Shown: piece by piece, positions 9,676 to 16,976 of the stretch
How the letters are laid out: the number at the start of each line of letters is the position of its first letter
How positions within the stretch are numbered: position 1 is the stretch's first letter
Source of the DNA: CBDAQD01 sp965275905
Lineage (GTDB): Bacteria > Pseudomonadota > Alphaproteobacteria > Rhizobiales > JAJFHC01
Reading direction: 5' to 3'
Length of the DNA: 64,000 bases
Assembly (NCBI GenBank): GCA_965275905.1
Contig: CBDHYJ010000077.1
Location: 76,773 to 140,772, forward strand
The notes under the pieces: generated by a model
The model's input: only the letters and a program-made list of their open reading frames with translations
Told to the model about the DNA's origin: nothing
The model's database searches: none
Translations under genes and position numbers: made by a program

Positions 9676-10284
9676 TCAGACCGACCAACTCGGGCGGCTG
9701 CGCACGGACTCGCTCCACCGGCTGACGTGCTCAAGCCCGGCGGGCACCGGCATCTCGAAGAAATCGCCCGCCATCAGCGCAGCCATGCCGGTGATGTCGG
9801 CGATCGAGAACCGGTCGCCGGCGACAAACGGCCGGCCGTCGGCCAGTTCCCCGTCCAGCCAGGCCCATTGCCCTGGCATCAGGTTGCGCTGGGACTCCGC
9901 GAACGCCGGGATCTGGTCGACCTTGTCGGCGAAGAACGGTGCGGTATGCCGCGCGACATTGCCGATCGTCGACATGATCTGGATTTCCATGCGGCGATTC
10001 CACATTTCGACCCGGGCCTGATCCTTGGCATCGGTGCCCATCAAGGGCGGTTCGGGGTGCAGGGTTTCGAAGTAACGGCAGATGGCAACGCATTCGGTGA
10101 TCAGGGTGCCGTCGTCGAGTTCGAGCACCGGCGTCTCGCCGAGGGAATTGATCTTGAGGAATTCCGGTGTCCGGCTTTCGCCCTCCAGAATGTTGATGTC
10201 GACACCGGGAACATCGAACGCCTTCTCGGCAAGAAAGATCCGGACCCGCCGGGGACTGGGTGCAGCCGCGTTGTAGAGTTTCAT
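9676..10284 (-). CDS. Glutathione S-transferase family protein
   Basis: The 202-residue protein has a thioredoxin-fold N-terminal domain (MKLYNAAAPSPRRVRIFLAEKAFDVPGVDINI) with the glutathione-contact region GETPVLELDDGTLITECVAICRYFE. An all-alpha C-terminal domain follows, with the N-capping motif GDRFSIADIT. Length is typical. Reading further upstream in the same frame (to 10821) only picks up antisense of the sigma-factor gene, so ATG 10284 is the start. It is probably a cytosolic conjugating or redox enzyme. It lies 73 bases downstream of the sigma factor on the same strand. Confidence 0.88.
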   Translation of the reverse strand: MKLYNAAAPSPRRVRIFLAEKAFDVPGVDINILEGESRTPEFLKINSLGETPVLELDDGTLITECVAICRYFETLHPEPPLMGTDAKDQARVEMWNRRMEIQIMSTIGNVARHTAPFFADKVDQIPAFAESQRNLMPGQWAWLDGELADGRPFVAGDRFSIADITGMAALMAGDFFEMPVPAGLEHVSRWSESVRSRPSWSV

Positions 10285-10357
10285 TTTCGCCTCCGTCGCG
10301 AATAGTTGTGAAGCTGTGACGCACGCCGGCACCCCGTGGTGACGGCGTATGGTCGGT

Positions 10358-11632
10358 TCAAGGACGCGTCGTCCCGGCTGCGCCCGACACGTGATCTGAA
10401 TTTTCTTCGCACTCGCCAATCTTCTGCTCGAGGAAATGCCGCTCCGCGTCCGTAGGCTCCAATCGCAATGCCGCTTCGTAGGCCCGTTTTGCGTCCCGAA
10501 ATCTCTCAAGCTCATGCAGGAAGCCGGCGCGCGCGGCATGAAACCAGCGGTAGTTCTCAAGCTCACGGCCGAGCGGTTCGAGCATCGCGAGCGCGGCCTC
10601 CGGTCCTTCGATGTTGGCCACCGCAGCCGCGTGGTTGAGCTTGACCACCGGTGTCGGCTCAAGGACGTAGAGGGCGGCATAGAGCTGTGACAGTTCCTGC
10701 CAATCGGCTTGCTCAGGCGCCTGTGCTCTCGCATGAACGGCGGCAATCGCTGCCTGGATCTGATACGGACCCGGCGCCCCGTGGCGCCACGCTTTCTCAA
10801 GCAGTGAATCCGCTTCGGCAATCATTTCGTGATCCCAGAGGCTGCGGTCCTGTTCCTCGAGGCGGACAATGTGGCCCTGATCATTCAGCCGGGCATGGCG
10901 CCGTGAATGCTGAAAGAGAAACAGGGCCAGCAGCCCCATCATCTCGCTCATTCCGGGAAACAGGTTGAGCAACAGGCGTGCGAGACGGATCGCCTCTTCG
11001 CATAACGGCAACCTGATCTGGATGTCCCCGGAACTTGCGGACCAGCCTTCGTTGAAGAGCAGATAGAGCATCATCGACACGGTCCGGAAGCGCTTCAGAC
11101 GCTCCTTCAGGTCCGGCGTCTCGAACGGCACGTCAGCCCTGGCGACGGCCCGCTTCGCGCGCGTGATGCGCTGTTCCATGGTCTTCGGCCTTACAAGGAA
11201 CGCGCTGGCAATCTCGTCGACGGACATGCCGGTCACGATCCGCAGGGCCAGGGCGAGCTGGTCCTGCGGGGTCAGGTTGGGATGGCAGCATATGAACAAC
11301 AGGCGCAGGACATCGTCCCTCAGCCCGTCTTTGTCAATGTGATCGATATAGCCGTCTTCGGGCGTTTCGACAGGGTCGGTATCAGGCGGATTTGCCGCCG
11401 CCCTGTTCTTGCGGCGGATGATGTCGAGCCCGGCGTTCCGTCCGACCGTCAGCAGCCAGGCCAGCGGATCGTCGGGCACACCCCTATCGGGCCAGACCTT
11501 CACCGCGCGCAGGCAACTGGTTGCGAACGCTTCCTCGGCAAGGTCCAGATCGCGCAGCTGCCGCGTCAGCGCTGCAATCGCCTTCGGACGGATTGCCGTG
11601 AACCGGGCTTCAAGCCATGCGTGATCGTTCAT
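10358..11632 (-). CDS. ECF sigma factor with C-terminal extension (ECF42 type)
   Basis: This 424-residue protein is far longer than a minimal ECF sigma factor. Region 2 (LAEEAFATSCLRAVKVWPDRGVPDDPLAWLLTVGRNAGLDIIRRK) and region 4 (LALALRIVTGMSVDEIASAFLVRPKTMEQRITRAKRAV) occupy the first roughly 170 residues. The rest is a helical, TPR-like extension containing the segment MLYLLFNEGWSASSG. This layout together with an adjacent DGPF/YciI gene is the hallmark of group ECF42, in which the extension replaces an anti-sigma factor. It sits 9 bases downstream of the DGPF gene, so the two form an operon. Targets cannot be read here; in other bacteria the DGPF genes themselves are the usual targets. 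Confidence 0.9.
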   Translation of the reverse strand: MNDHAWLEARFTAIRPKAIAALTRQLRDLDLAEEAFATSCLRAVKVWPDRGVPDDPLAWLLTVGRNAGLDIIRRKNRAAANPPDTDPVETPEDGYIDHIDKDGLRDDVLRLLFICCHPNLTPQDQLALALRIVTGMSVDEIASAFLVRPKTMEQRITRAKRAVARADVPFETPDLKERLKRFRTVSMMLYLLFNEGWSASSGDIQIRLPLCEEAIRLARLLLNLFPGMSEMMGLLALFLFQHSRRHARLNDQGHIVRLEEQDRSLWDHEMIAEADSLLEKAWRHGAPGPYQIQAAIAAVHARAQAPEQADWQELSQLYAALYVLEPTPVVKLNHAAAVANIEGPEAALAMLEPLGRELENYRWFHAARAGFLHELERFRDAKRAYEAALRLEPTDAERHFLEQKIGECEENSDHVSGAAGTTRP

Positions 11633-11641
11633 CTGTCCTGA

Positions 11642-12010
11642 TCAGCCGCCGAGAATGCCTCCGGCCCATGCAACCGGCCGGACCTCAAGCGTCGCATAGG
11701 GCGATGAAAGCATGGAGGCATATTCGATCGCCTCTTCCAGATTCTCGCACTCAACCACGTAGAACCCGAGAAACCGCTCCTTGGTCTCCGCGAAGGGACC
11801 GTCCAGCACAAGCGGCTTCTGCGTTGCACCGGCCGAATGCCGTACGGTGACGGCATTATTGACCGGCATAAGTTTGGCTGTCGCGAATTTCCCCTTTTCA
11901 GCCAGTTTCGCCTGCAGATCGTGATGCGTCGCCAGCACGGCGTTTTTCGTTTCCTCGGTCATGCTGTCGAGATCACAGTCATCGGAGTAAATCAGGATCG
12001 CGTAATGCAT
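11642..12010 (-). CDS. DGPF / YciI-like protein, partner of the ECF42 sigma factor
   Basis: This 122-residue YCII-fold protein begins MHYAILIYSDD and carries the diagnostic DGPF motif (VLDGPFAETKERFLGFYVVE) near residue 70. It is the typical companion of ECF42 sigma factors; the molecular role is unsettled, with a small-molecule enzyme or sensor suggested for the family. ATG 12010 has GGAG upstream. The gene is first in a two-gene unit with the sigma factor and is divergent from the ArsR gene. The intervening 159 bases hold two ArsR-type palindromes. Confidence 0.88.
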   Translation of the reverse strand: MHYAILIYSDDCDLDSMTEETKNAVLATHHDLQAKLAEKGKFATAKLMPVNNAVTVRHSAGATQKPLVLDGPFAETKERFLGFYVVECENLEEAIEYASMLSSPYATLEVRPVAWAGGILGG

Positions 12011-12090
12011 TGTCTTCTCCTTGGTCGGACGGGCTCCTCACCAGGACGATCGCGGACGTCGCGTCCCGACAACTGATACGAAAAATATTT

Positions 12091-12110
12091 AGTCAACCAT
12101 TGAGTTGACT
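12091..12110 (+). promoter_or_regulatory. Operator 1 for the ArsR-type regulator, overlapping the -35
   Basis: AGTCAACCATTGAGTTGACT is an inverted repeat with perfect 7-bp arms (AGTCAAC/GTTGACT) around a 6-base spacer. Its right arm contains TTGACT (12105-12110), a good -35 hexamer for the downstream arsR gene. A near-copy lies exactly 38 bases downstream. Confidence 0.65.
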
Positions 12111-12125
12111 TTTTCCTTCCAGAGC

Positions 12126-12148
12126 TATACTCAACCATATAGTTGACT
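12126..12148 (+). promoter_or_regulatory. -10 element and operator 2 for the ArsR-type regulator
   Basis: TATACT (12126-12131), 15 bases after TTGACT, is a likely -10. It overlaps ACTCAACCATATAGTTGACT (12129-12148), which differs from operator 1 at only three central or edge positions. Repressor bound to both sites would cover the whole promoter. Binding by the adjacent ArsR protein is inferred. Confidence 0.6.
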
Positions 12149-12169
12149 GTCAAGACAAGAGCAGTGCCA

Positions 12170-12493
12170 ATGCAGAATCTCGACACCGTGTTCTCCGCCC
12201 TCAGCGATGGGACCCGCCGCGCGATCGTCGCCCGTCTTGCCGACGGCGAGACATCGCTTTCAGACCTGGCCGAACCGTTCGACATGTCCCAGACCGCGGT
12301 TTCGAAACACGTGCGGATTCTGTGCGACGCCGGCCTCGTGCAACTCGAAAAACGGGGCCGCACCCGGCATTGCCGGCTCAACGCAGCGCCAATGAAAGAC
12401 GCTGTCGACTGGCTCAACGGATATCACAAATTCTGGACCGAGCGCTTCGATGCTCTGGCCAGACACCTGGCAAACGACAAGGAGGCATCCTGA
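12170..12493 (+). CDS. ArsR family winged-helix repressor
   Basis: This 107-residue ArsR-type regulator starts MQNLDTVFSALSDGTRRAIVARLADGETSLSDLAEPFDMSQTAVSKHVRILCDAGLVQLEKRGRTR, an unmistakable HTH_5/HTH_20 wing-helix. It has no CxC metal site, so it belongs to the metal-independent group that usually pairs with an SRPBCC (AHSA1) gene, exactly as here. ATG 12170 is chosen. The in-frame TTG at 12143 lies inside the operator and cannot be a sensible start. The stop overlaps the next ATG by one base (TGATG), so the two are translationally coupled. Autoregulation through the twin palindromes upstream is likely. Confidence 0.88.
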   Translation: MQNLDTVFSALSDGTRRAIVARLADGETSLSDLAEPFDMSQTAVSKHVRILCDAGLVQLEKRGRTRHCRLNAAPMKDAVDWLNGYHKFWTERFDALARHLANDKEAS

Positions 12494-12951
12494 TGTACCT
12501 ACAGACCGAACCGGGATCGGAACCGGTCGTCGTCGAGGGTCTGTTCAACGTCACGCCGGAGCGCATGTTCCGCGCCTGGACGACACCAGACGAAGTGATC
12601 CGGTGGTTCGGCCCCGCCCCGAACTCGCTCGTCGCCGCAGAAATCGACCTCAGGGTCGGCGGAAGGTGGCGCTTTGTGTTGGAGGACTCGCCGGAGAAGA
12701 CGCGGCAGATCGAGGGCGAATACCTGGAAGTTGAAGAAAACCGCAGGCTCGTTTTCAGCTGGACCTTCGTCACGCAGTTGGCCGGCGGCGAGCCCGAGAT
12801 TACCCACCCCTCAAGAGTCTCCGTGACCTTCACGCCCGACGGGGCCGCAACGCGCGTCGACCTCAGCCATGAGGCAATCCGCAGCGAGGACGGCCGGCTT
12901 GGCGTCGGCAGGGGCTGGGAAGCCTGCTTCACATCATTGCAAACGCTCTAA
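12493..12951 (+). CDS. SRPBCC / AHSA1 domain protein
   Basis: This 152-residue START-like protein has FNVTPERMFRAWTTPDEVIRWFGP near the N terminus and the family segment RVGGRWRFVL, followed by EGEYLEVEENRRLVFSWTF and a C-terminal helix ending GRGWEACFTSLQTL. Such proteins bind hydrophobic ligands in a cavity, and they are commonly encoded directly behind ArsR repressors that sense the same or related stress. ATG 12493 overlaps the arsR stop codon. The ligand is unknown. Confidence 0.88.
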   Translation: MYLQTEPGSEPVVVEGLFNVTPERMFRAWTTPDEVIRWFGPAPNSLVAAEIDLRVGGRWRFVLEDSPEKTRQIEGEYLEVEENRRLVFSWTFVTQLAGGEPEITHPSRVSVTFTPDGAATRVDLSHEAIRSEDGRLGVGRGWEACFTSLQTL

Positions 12952-12978
12952 CCACCCCGTACTGGACAGGAGAATGTC

Positions 12979-13683
12979 ATGAGTTCCCGACACATTGCCT
13001 CACGCGAAGAATGGCTCGAAGCGCGCAAGGCGCTGCTGGCCGAGGAAAAAGCCTTTACCCGCCAGAAGGACAAGCTCTCGGCCAAGCGGCGCGAATTGCC
13101 ATTGGTCAGGATCGATCAGGATTACCGCTTCAAAACCACCGAAGGCGAAAAGAGCCTGGGCGAGCTGTTCGGGTCCAAGAGCCAGTTGATCACTATTCAT
13201 TTCATGTTCGCTGCGGACTGGCAGGAAGGATGCCCGAGCTGCTCGTTCTGGGCCGACACGTACAGCGGCACCGGCGCTCATCTGGCCGCACGTGACACCA
13301 GTCTTGTTGTCGTCTCCAACGCCCCACTCGATACCCTGCAGGCCTACAAGGAGAGAATGGGCTGGGAGTTTGACTGGGTGTCGGCGGAAGGCTCGAGCTT
13401 CAGTTCGGACTTCGGAGTCACGTTCCTCGACGAGGAGTCGTGCTCCAATCCGGAAGGCTACAATTTCGACAAGCTGCCATATGGCAACGAGAATCCCGGC
13501 GTCAGCGTATTCTCGAAACTCGACGACGGAACGATCTGTCACAGCTATTCGGCCTACGCCCGCGGCATGGAGATCTTCAACGGTGCGTATCATCTGCTCG
13601 ACATGACGCCCAAGGGGCGCGACGAAGACAACCTGTCCTTCACAATGGAGTGGATACGGCGCAGGGACCAGTACGAAGGCTGA
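12979..13683 (+). CDS. DUF899 thioredoxin-like protein
   Basis: This 234-residue member of the DUF899 family has an N-terminal helix rich in Glu, Lys and Arg (EEWLEARKALLAEEKAFTRQKDKLSAKRRELP), then a thioredoxin-like fold. Its hallmark DWQEGCPSCSFWAD supplies a CxxC-like pair at roughly residue 90. The family is related to AhpC/TSA proteins, but an activity is not established. An AGGAGA site precedes ATG 12979. It follows the SRPBCC gene after 27 bases and is probably the third member of the ArsR-controlled unit. Confidence 0.88.
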   Translation: MSSRHIASREEWLEARKALLAEEKAFTRQKDKLSAKRRELPLVRIDQDYRFKTTEGEKSLGELFGSKSQLITIHFMFAADWQEGCPSCSFWADTYSGTGAHLAARDTSLVVVSNAPLDTLQAYKERMGWEFDWVSAEGSSFSSDFGVTFLDEESCSNPEGYNFDKLPYGNENPGVSVFSKLDDGTICHSYSAYARGMEIFNGAYHLLDMTPKGRDEDNLSFTMEWIRRRDQYEG

Positions 13684-13755
13684 TCCGCGCGTTGACCGGG
13701 CCAGCCCGCCATGCAACCTATGCCGTGACTCGCATTCAGCGTAACGGCGGAGGAT

Positions 13756-14940
13756 ATGGCTCAGGATCGTTTTCTCGTTGCAGGCGGCGGCATTGGCGGG
13801 CTCGCCGCCGCTCTCAGCCTTGCCAACGCGGGCAGGAGCGTCGTCGTCCTCGAACGCGCGGCGGAACTGGGCGAGATCGGCGCCGGCATCCAGATCGCGC
13901 CGAACGCGTTTCACTCCTTTGACGCCCTGGGCGTCGGCGACGAGGCCCGCGCCTGTGCCGTCTATATCGACAAACTCCGGCTGATGGACGCCGTCGGCGG
14001 CGAAGAGATTTGCCATATCCCGCTCGACGAGCCGTTCCGGGACTATTTCGGCAACCCCTACGCGGTCGTGCACCGTGCCGATCTTCACGGGGTACTGCTC
14101 ACCGCCTGCCGGAACAGCGATCTTATCCAGCTGCGAACGGAACATCGCGTTATCGCGTATCGTCAGGACGACGATGGAGTGACGGCGATCCTGTCAGGCA
14201 GAGAACCGATCAAGGGCATCGCCCTGATCGGCGCGGACGGGCTCAACTCGGACATCCGCGCCCAGCTCATTGGTGACGGCCCGCCACGCGTTTCGGGCCA
14301 CACCACTTACCGCTCTGTGATCCCCACCGAACGGATGCCCGAAGACCTGCGCTGGAATGCGGCGACGCTCTGGGCCGGACCGAAGTGCCACATCGTCCAC
14401 TACCCGCTCAAGGGCTGGAAGGTTTTCAATCTGGTCGTCACCTACCACAACGATGTCGAGGAAGCGGTCGCCGGCAAGCCTGTCAGCAAGGAAGAGGTCC
14501 GGGAGGGCTTCGAACACATCCATCCGCGCGCCCAGCAAATCATCGAGCACGGCGAAGATTGGAAACTCTGGGTGCTGTGCGACCGGGATCCGGTCGAGAA
14601 CTGGGTCGACGGCAGAGTGACCCTGCTCGGCGATGCCGCACATCCCATGCTGCAGTATTTCGCGCAAGGCGCCTGCATGGCCCTCGAAGACGCCGTGTGC
14701 CTCGGGCATATGGTCGGAACGCACGACGATCTGGGGACCGCGCTTGAAAAGTACCGCGCGCAGCGGTTTGTCCGGACGGCGCGCGTGCAACTGGGCTCCC
14801 GCCTGGTCGGCGATCACATCTACCATCCATCCGGCGGCCGGGCCGCGCTGCGCAATGCCGTCATGTCGGCGAAGTCCCCGCAGCAATGGTTCGAGACTCT
14901 GGACTGGCTTTACGGCGGCACCGGTCTCGACGCGTCCTGA
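13756..14940 (+). CDS. FAD-dependent aromatic monooxygenase (3-hydroxybenzoate 6-hydroxylase-like)
   Basis: This 394-residue group A flavin monooxygenase contains the N-terminal dinucleotide fold (FLVAGGGIGGLAAAL), the NAD(P)H/FAD DG motif (LIGADGLNSDIRAQL) and the second FAD motif VTLLGDAAHPMLQYFAQGACMALEDA. The FAQGAC form and the overall length resemble 3-hydroxybenzoate 6-hydroxylases and salicylate or hydroxynicotinate hydroxylases. It would hydroxylate a phenol- or pyridine-type ring using NAD(P)H and O2. A GGCGGAGG site precedes ATG 13756. It converges on the 13-gene catabolic operon, with 33 bases between stops, so a shared pathway is possible but not shown. Confidence 0.85.
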   Translation: MAQDRFLVAGGGIGGLAAALSLANAGRSVVVLERAAELGEIGAGIQIAPNAFHSFDALGVGDEARACAVYIDKLRLMDAVGGEEICHIPLDEPFRDYFGNPYAVVHRADLHGVLLTACRNSDLIQLRTEHRVIAYRQDDDGVTAILSGREPIKGIALIGADGLNSDIRAQLIGDGPPRVSGHTTYRSVIPTERMPEDLRWNAATLWAGPKCHIVHYPLKGWKVFNLVVTYHNDVEEAVAGKPVSKEEVREGFEHIHPRAQQIIEHGEDWKLWVLCDRDPVENWVDGRVTLLGDAAHPMLQYFAQGACMALEDAVCLGHMVGTHDDLGTALEKYRAQRFVRTARVQLGSRLVGDHIYHPSGGRAALRNAVMSAKSPQQWFETLDWLYGGTGLDAS

Positions 14941-14973
14941 TCGACATCGGGTTGCCGCAATGGAGCAAGCCAT

Positions 14974-16365
14974 TCAGTTCGCCGAGGCAGCGGTCATCCC
15001 CGCAATCCGCCCTAACGTGACGGCGGTCAGGAGACCGTTTCCGGAAAGGTAGCCGGAGACATCCGGACCGGAGACGCCGCAGGCCGCCCCGCCTCCGGCA
15101 TAGAGATTTGGCAGAGCGGTACCGTCAAGGCGCAGGACCCGGGCCTTGTCGTCGACCATGAGCCCGCCCTGGGTGTGGAACAGTGCACCGGTCACCCTGA
15201 CCGCATGATAAGGCGGCTTCAACGCCGGCTTGGACGCGAAGTCACGGCCGAAAGGATCGCTTTCCCCGCCGTGCACCATGGCCTGGCAATGCTCGAGAGT
15301 TCTCTGCAGCGCATCTCCCGGGATTCCGGTAGCCGCAGCGAGTTCATCAGCGTCATTGCCGGTCCGCACTGCCCCCATCTCGTAAGCCGTCCGGTAGTCC
15401 TCGAACTGCGCGGCGATGTCGTGCAGGCGGCAGTCGAAGATGTTCCAGGCGACACCGCCGGGCTGGCCGATGACATGGACTGCCTGCTCCGAATAGCCGG
15501 CATGCTCGTTGGAAAAGCGCTCTCCGTTCGTATTGACCTGGATACCGCCCTCCATCATGAGCGCCCAGGTGACGAGAATGCCGTGGGGATGGGCAACCGA
15601 GCCGTGACCCTGATAGCCGGTGAGATGATGGACCTGCGCACCCAGTGCCTGGCCCCAGCGCACGGCATCGCCCTGGTTGCCCGGATGCCCAAAGTAGAGC
15701 GCGCCGGCCATCTCCGGGATGTGCTCTGCAACCATGGCCGGGTTGCCGCCATAGCCGTTGCAGGCAAGCACGAGGGCGCGGCAGCTTATGTTTTCCTCGG
15801 ATCCGTCGGGCCGGGTGACACGAACACCCTTCACCTCGTCGCCCGCCACGTACAGGCCCGTGACATGTGCATCGGTCGCCAGAGGGACGCTCGCCGCCTC
15901 CGCAGCAGCCACAAAGCCCGCCATCAGGGCAGCACCGGTCCGGTCCGGCACCGCATGCATGCGATGCCTGCTGTGACCCGGATAGAGGAAGTCATCGAGC
16001 ACGATCCACTCCAGGCCATGTTCGTCCGCCAGCCACTCCAGCGTTGGTCCGGACGCTGCTGCGACGCAGTCGACAATATGTTGAACGGCCCTGCCGTGCG
16101 CCTTGTGCTGAATGTCGTCTGCGAGCAGAGCGGCGGAGTCCTCTATCTCCCGTTCGGTCTGAAATCGTGTCGGCGCTGCCGGGATGAAACCGGATGAGAG
16201 CGCCGTCGACCCGGACGGGCTCGGGTCTCTTTCGAGAACAAGCACATCGGCGCCGCTGTCGGTGGCGGCAAGTGCTGCGACAAGCCCGCAGGCCCCTGCC
16301 CCGATGATCAGAACCTGGCTTTCGGCCTCGAAATGCACGCCCGACGCATCGAGAATTTCACTCAT
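14974..16365 (-). CDS. FAD-dependent oxidoreductase of the fumarate reductase/ketosteroid dehydrogenase family
   Basis: This 463-residue FAD_binding_2 enzyme has the Rossmann motif VLIIGAGACGLVAALAATDSGADVLVLERD near residue 18, an internal capping domain, and the C-terminal FAD motif NLYAGGGAACGVSGPDVSGYLSGNGLLTAVTLGRIAG. Relatives interconvert C-C single and double bonds next to carboxyl or keto groups (fumarate reductases, tricarballylate dehydrogenase, ketosteroid dehydrogenases). It is the last gene of the large minus-strand operon, and its start overlaps the upstream stop by 4 bases. I infer that it oxidises a saturated acid intermediate to, or reduces, an unsaturated one. The electron partner is not apparent. 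Confidence 0.8.
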   Translation of the reverse strand: MSEILDASGVHFEAESQVLIIGAGACGLVAALAATDSGADVLVLERDPSPSGSTALSSGFIPAAPTRFQTEREIEDSAALLADDIQHKAHGRAVQHIVDCVAAASGPTLEWLADEHGLEWIVLDDFLYPGHSRHRMHAVPDRTGAALMAGFVAAAEAASVPLATDAHVTGLYVAGDEVKGVRVTRPDGSEENISCRALVLACNGYGGNPAMVAEHIPEMAGALYFGHPGNQGDAVRWGQALGAQVHHLTGYQGHGSVAHPHGILVTWALMMEGGIQVNTNGERFSNEHAGYSEQAVHVIGQPGGVAWNIFDCRLHDIAAQFEDYRTAYEMGAVRTGNDADELAAATGIPGDALQRTLEHCQAMVHGGESDPFGRDFASKPALKPPYHAVRVTGALFHTQGGLMVDDKARVLRLDGTALPNLYAGGGAACGVSGPDVSGYLSGNGLLTAVTLGRIAGMTAASAN

Positions 16366-16976
16366 GACGACTTCAGAAGGTTTACCGCGTCGTCGCAGGA
16401 CATGACGGTCGCCACCGTCGAGAGATCGGCAATCGCGGTTCGATGTGTCTCGTCTGAGAAAGCGCCGCAGCCGTCTTCTAGAACGAATGTATGGAAATCC
16501 CGGACGTGGGCGTCACGAACCGTCGAGGCGACGCCGCCATTGGTGACGATGCCGGCGACCATCAGCGTTTCGATGCCGGCACGGCGCAACACCCATTCCA
16601 TTCGCGTCATGTAGAACGCCGAATAGGCAACTTTTTCGACTGTGATATCAGCAGGTTGCAGCTCGTCGACGAGCTGATGCCCCCAGGCACCGGGCGCAAA
16701 ATCGCCCTTGCCCAGAAACGGCCGCAGCTCGCGGAGATGCTCGGAGATGAACGGTTCGCCGCCCTTGCCCGGCACCAGGGTGAACTGGGTCGAGACAACC
16801 CAGCCCCCGCCTGCGCGCACCGCGTCTGCAACCGGCTTGACCACCGCCGGCAGACCGGCAATCTGTTGGGCGGTCTGCCCGGCCCGGCCATAGGCACCCT
16901 CAGGATGCAGAAAGTCGTTCTGCAGATCGACAATCAGCAATGCCGTCGATGCAGGTGTAAGCTGATTTGCGGTCAT
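16362..16976 (-). CDS. Isochorismatase-fold hydrolase lacking the nucleophilic Cys
   Basis: The 204-residue protein has the isochorismatase fold: Asp17 in LLIVDLQNDFLHPEGAYG, Lys115 in DITVEKVAYSAF, and the strand-loop AGIVTNGGVASTVRDAH. In amidases of this fold (nicotinamidase, carbamoylsarcosine amidase, maleamate amidase) the last loop reads TNxCV. Here the Cys position is Gly148. True isochorismatases also carry Gly there and hydrolyse without a thiol. A non-thiol hydrolysis is therefore more plausible than classical amide hydrolysis, despite the neighbouring HyuA/HyuB. It overlaps both neighbours by 4 bases. Confidence 0.8.
   Translation of the reverse strand: MTANQLTPASTALLIVDLQNDFLHPEGAYGRAGQTAQQIAGLPAVVKPVADAVRAGGGWVVSTQFTLVPGKGGEPFISEHLRELRPFLGKGDFAPGAWGHQLVDELQPADITVEKVAYSAFYMTRMEWVLRRAGIETLMVAGIVTNGGVASTVRDAHVRDFHTFVLEDGCGAFSDETHRTAIADLSTVATVMSCDDAVNLLKSS

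Noticed and set aside
12143..12169. TTG start for the arsR gene
   Set aside because: The codon lies inside operator 2, at or before the expected transcript start; ATG 12170 begins exactly at the family N terminus.
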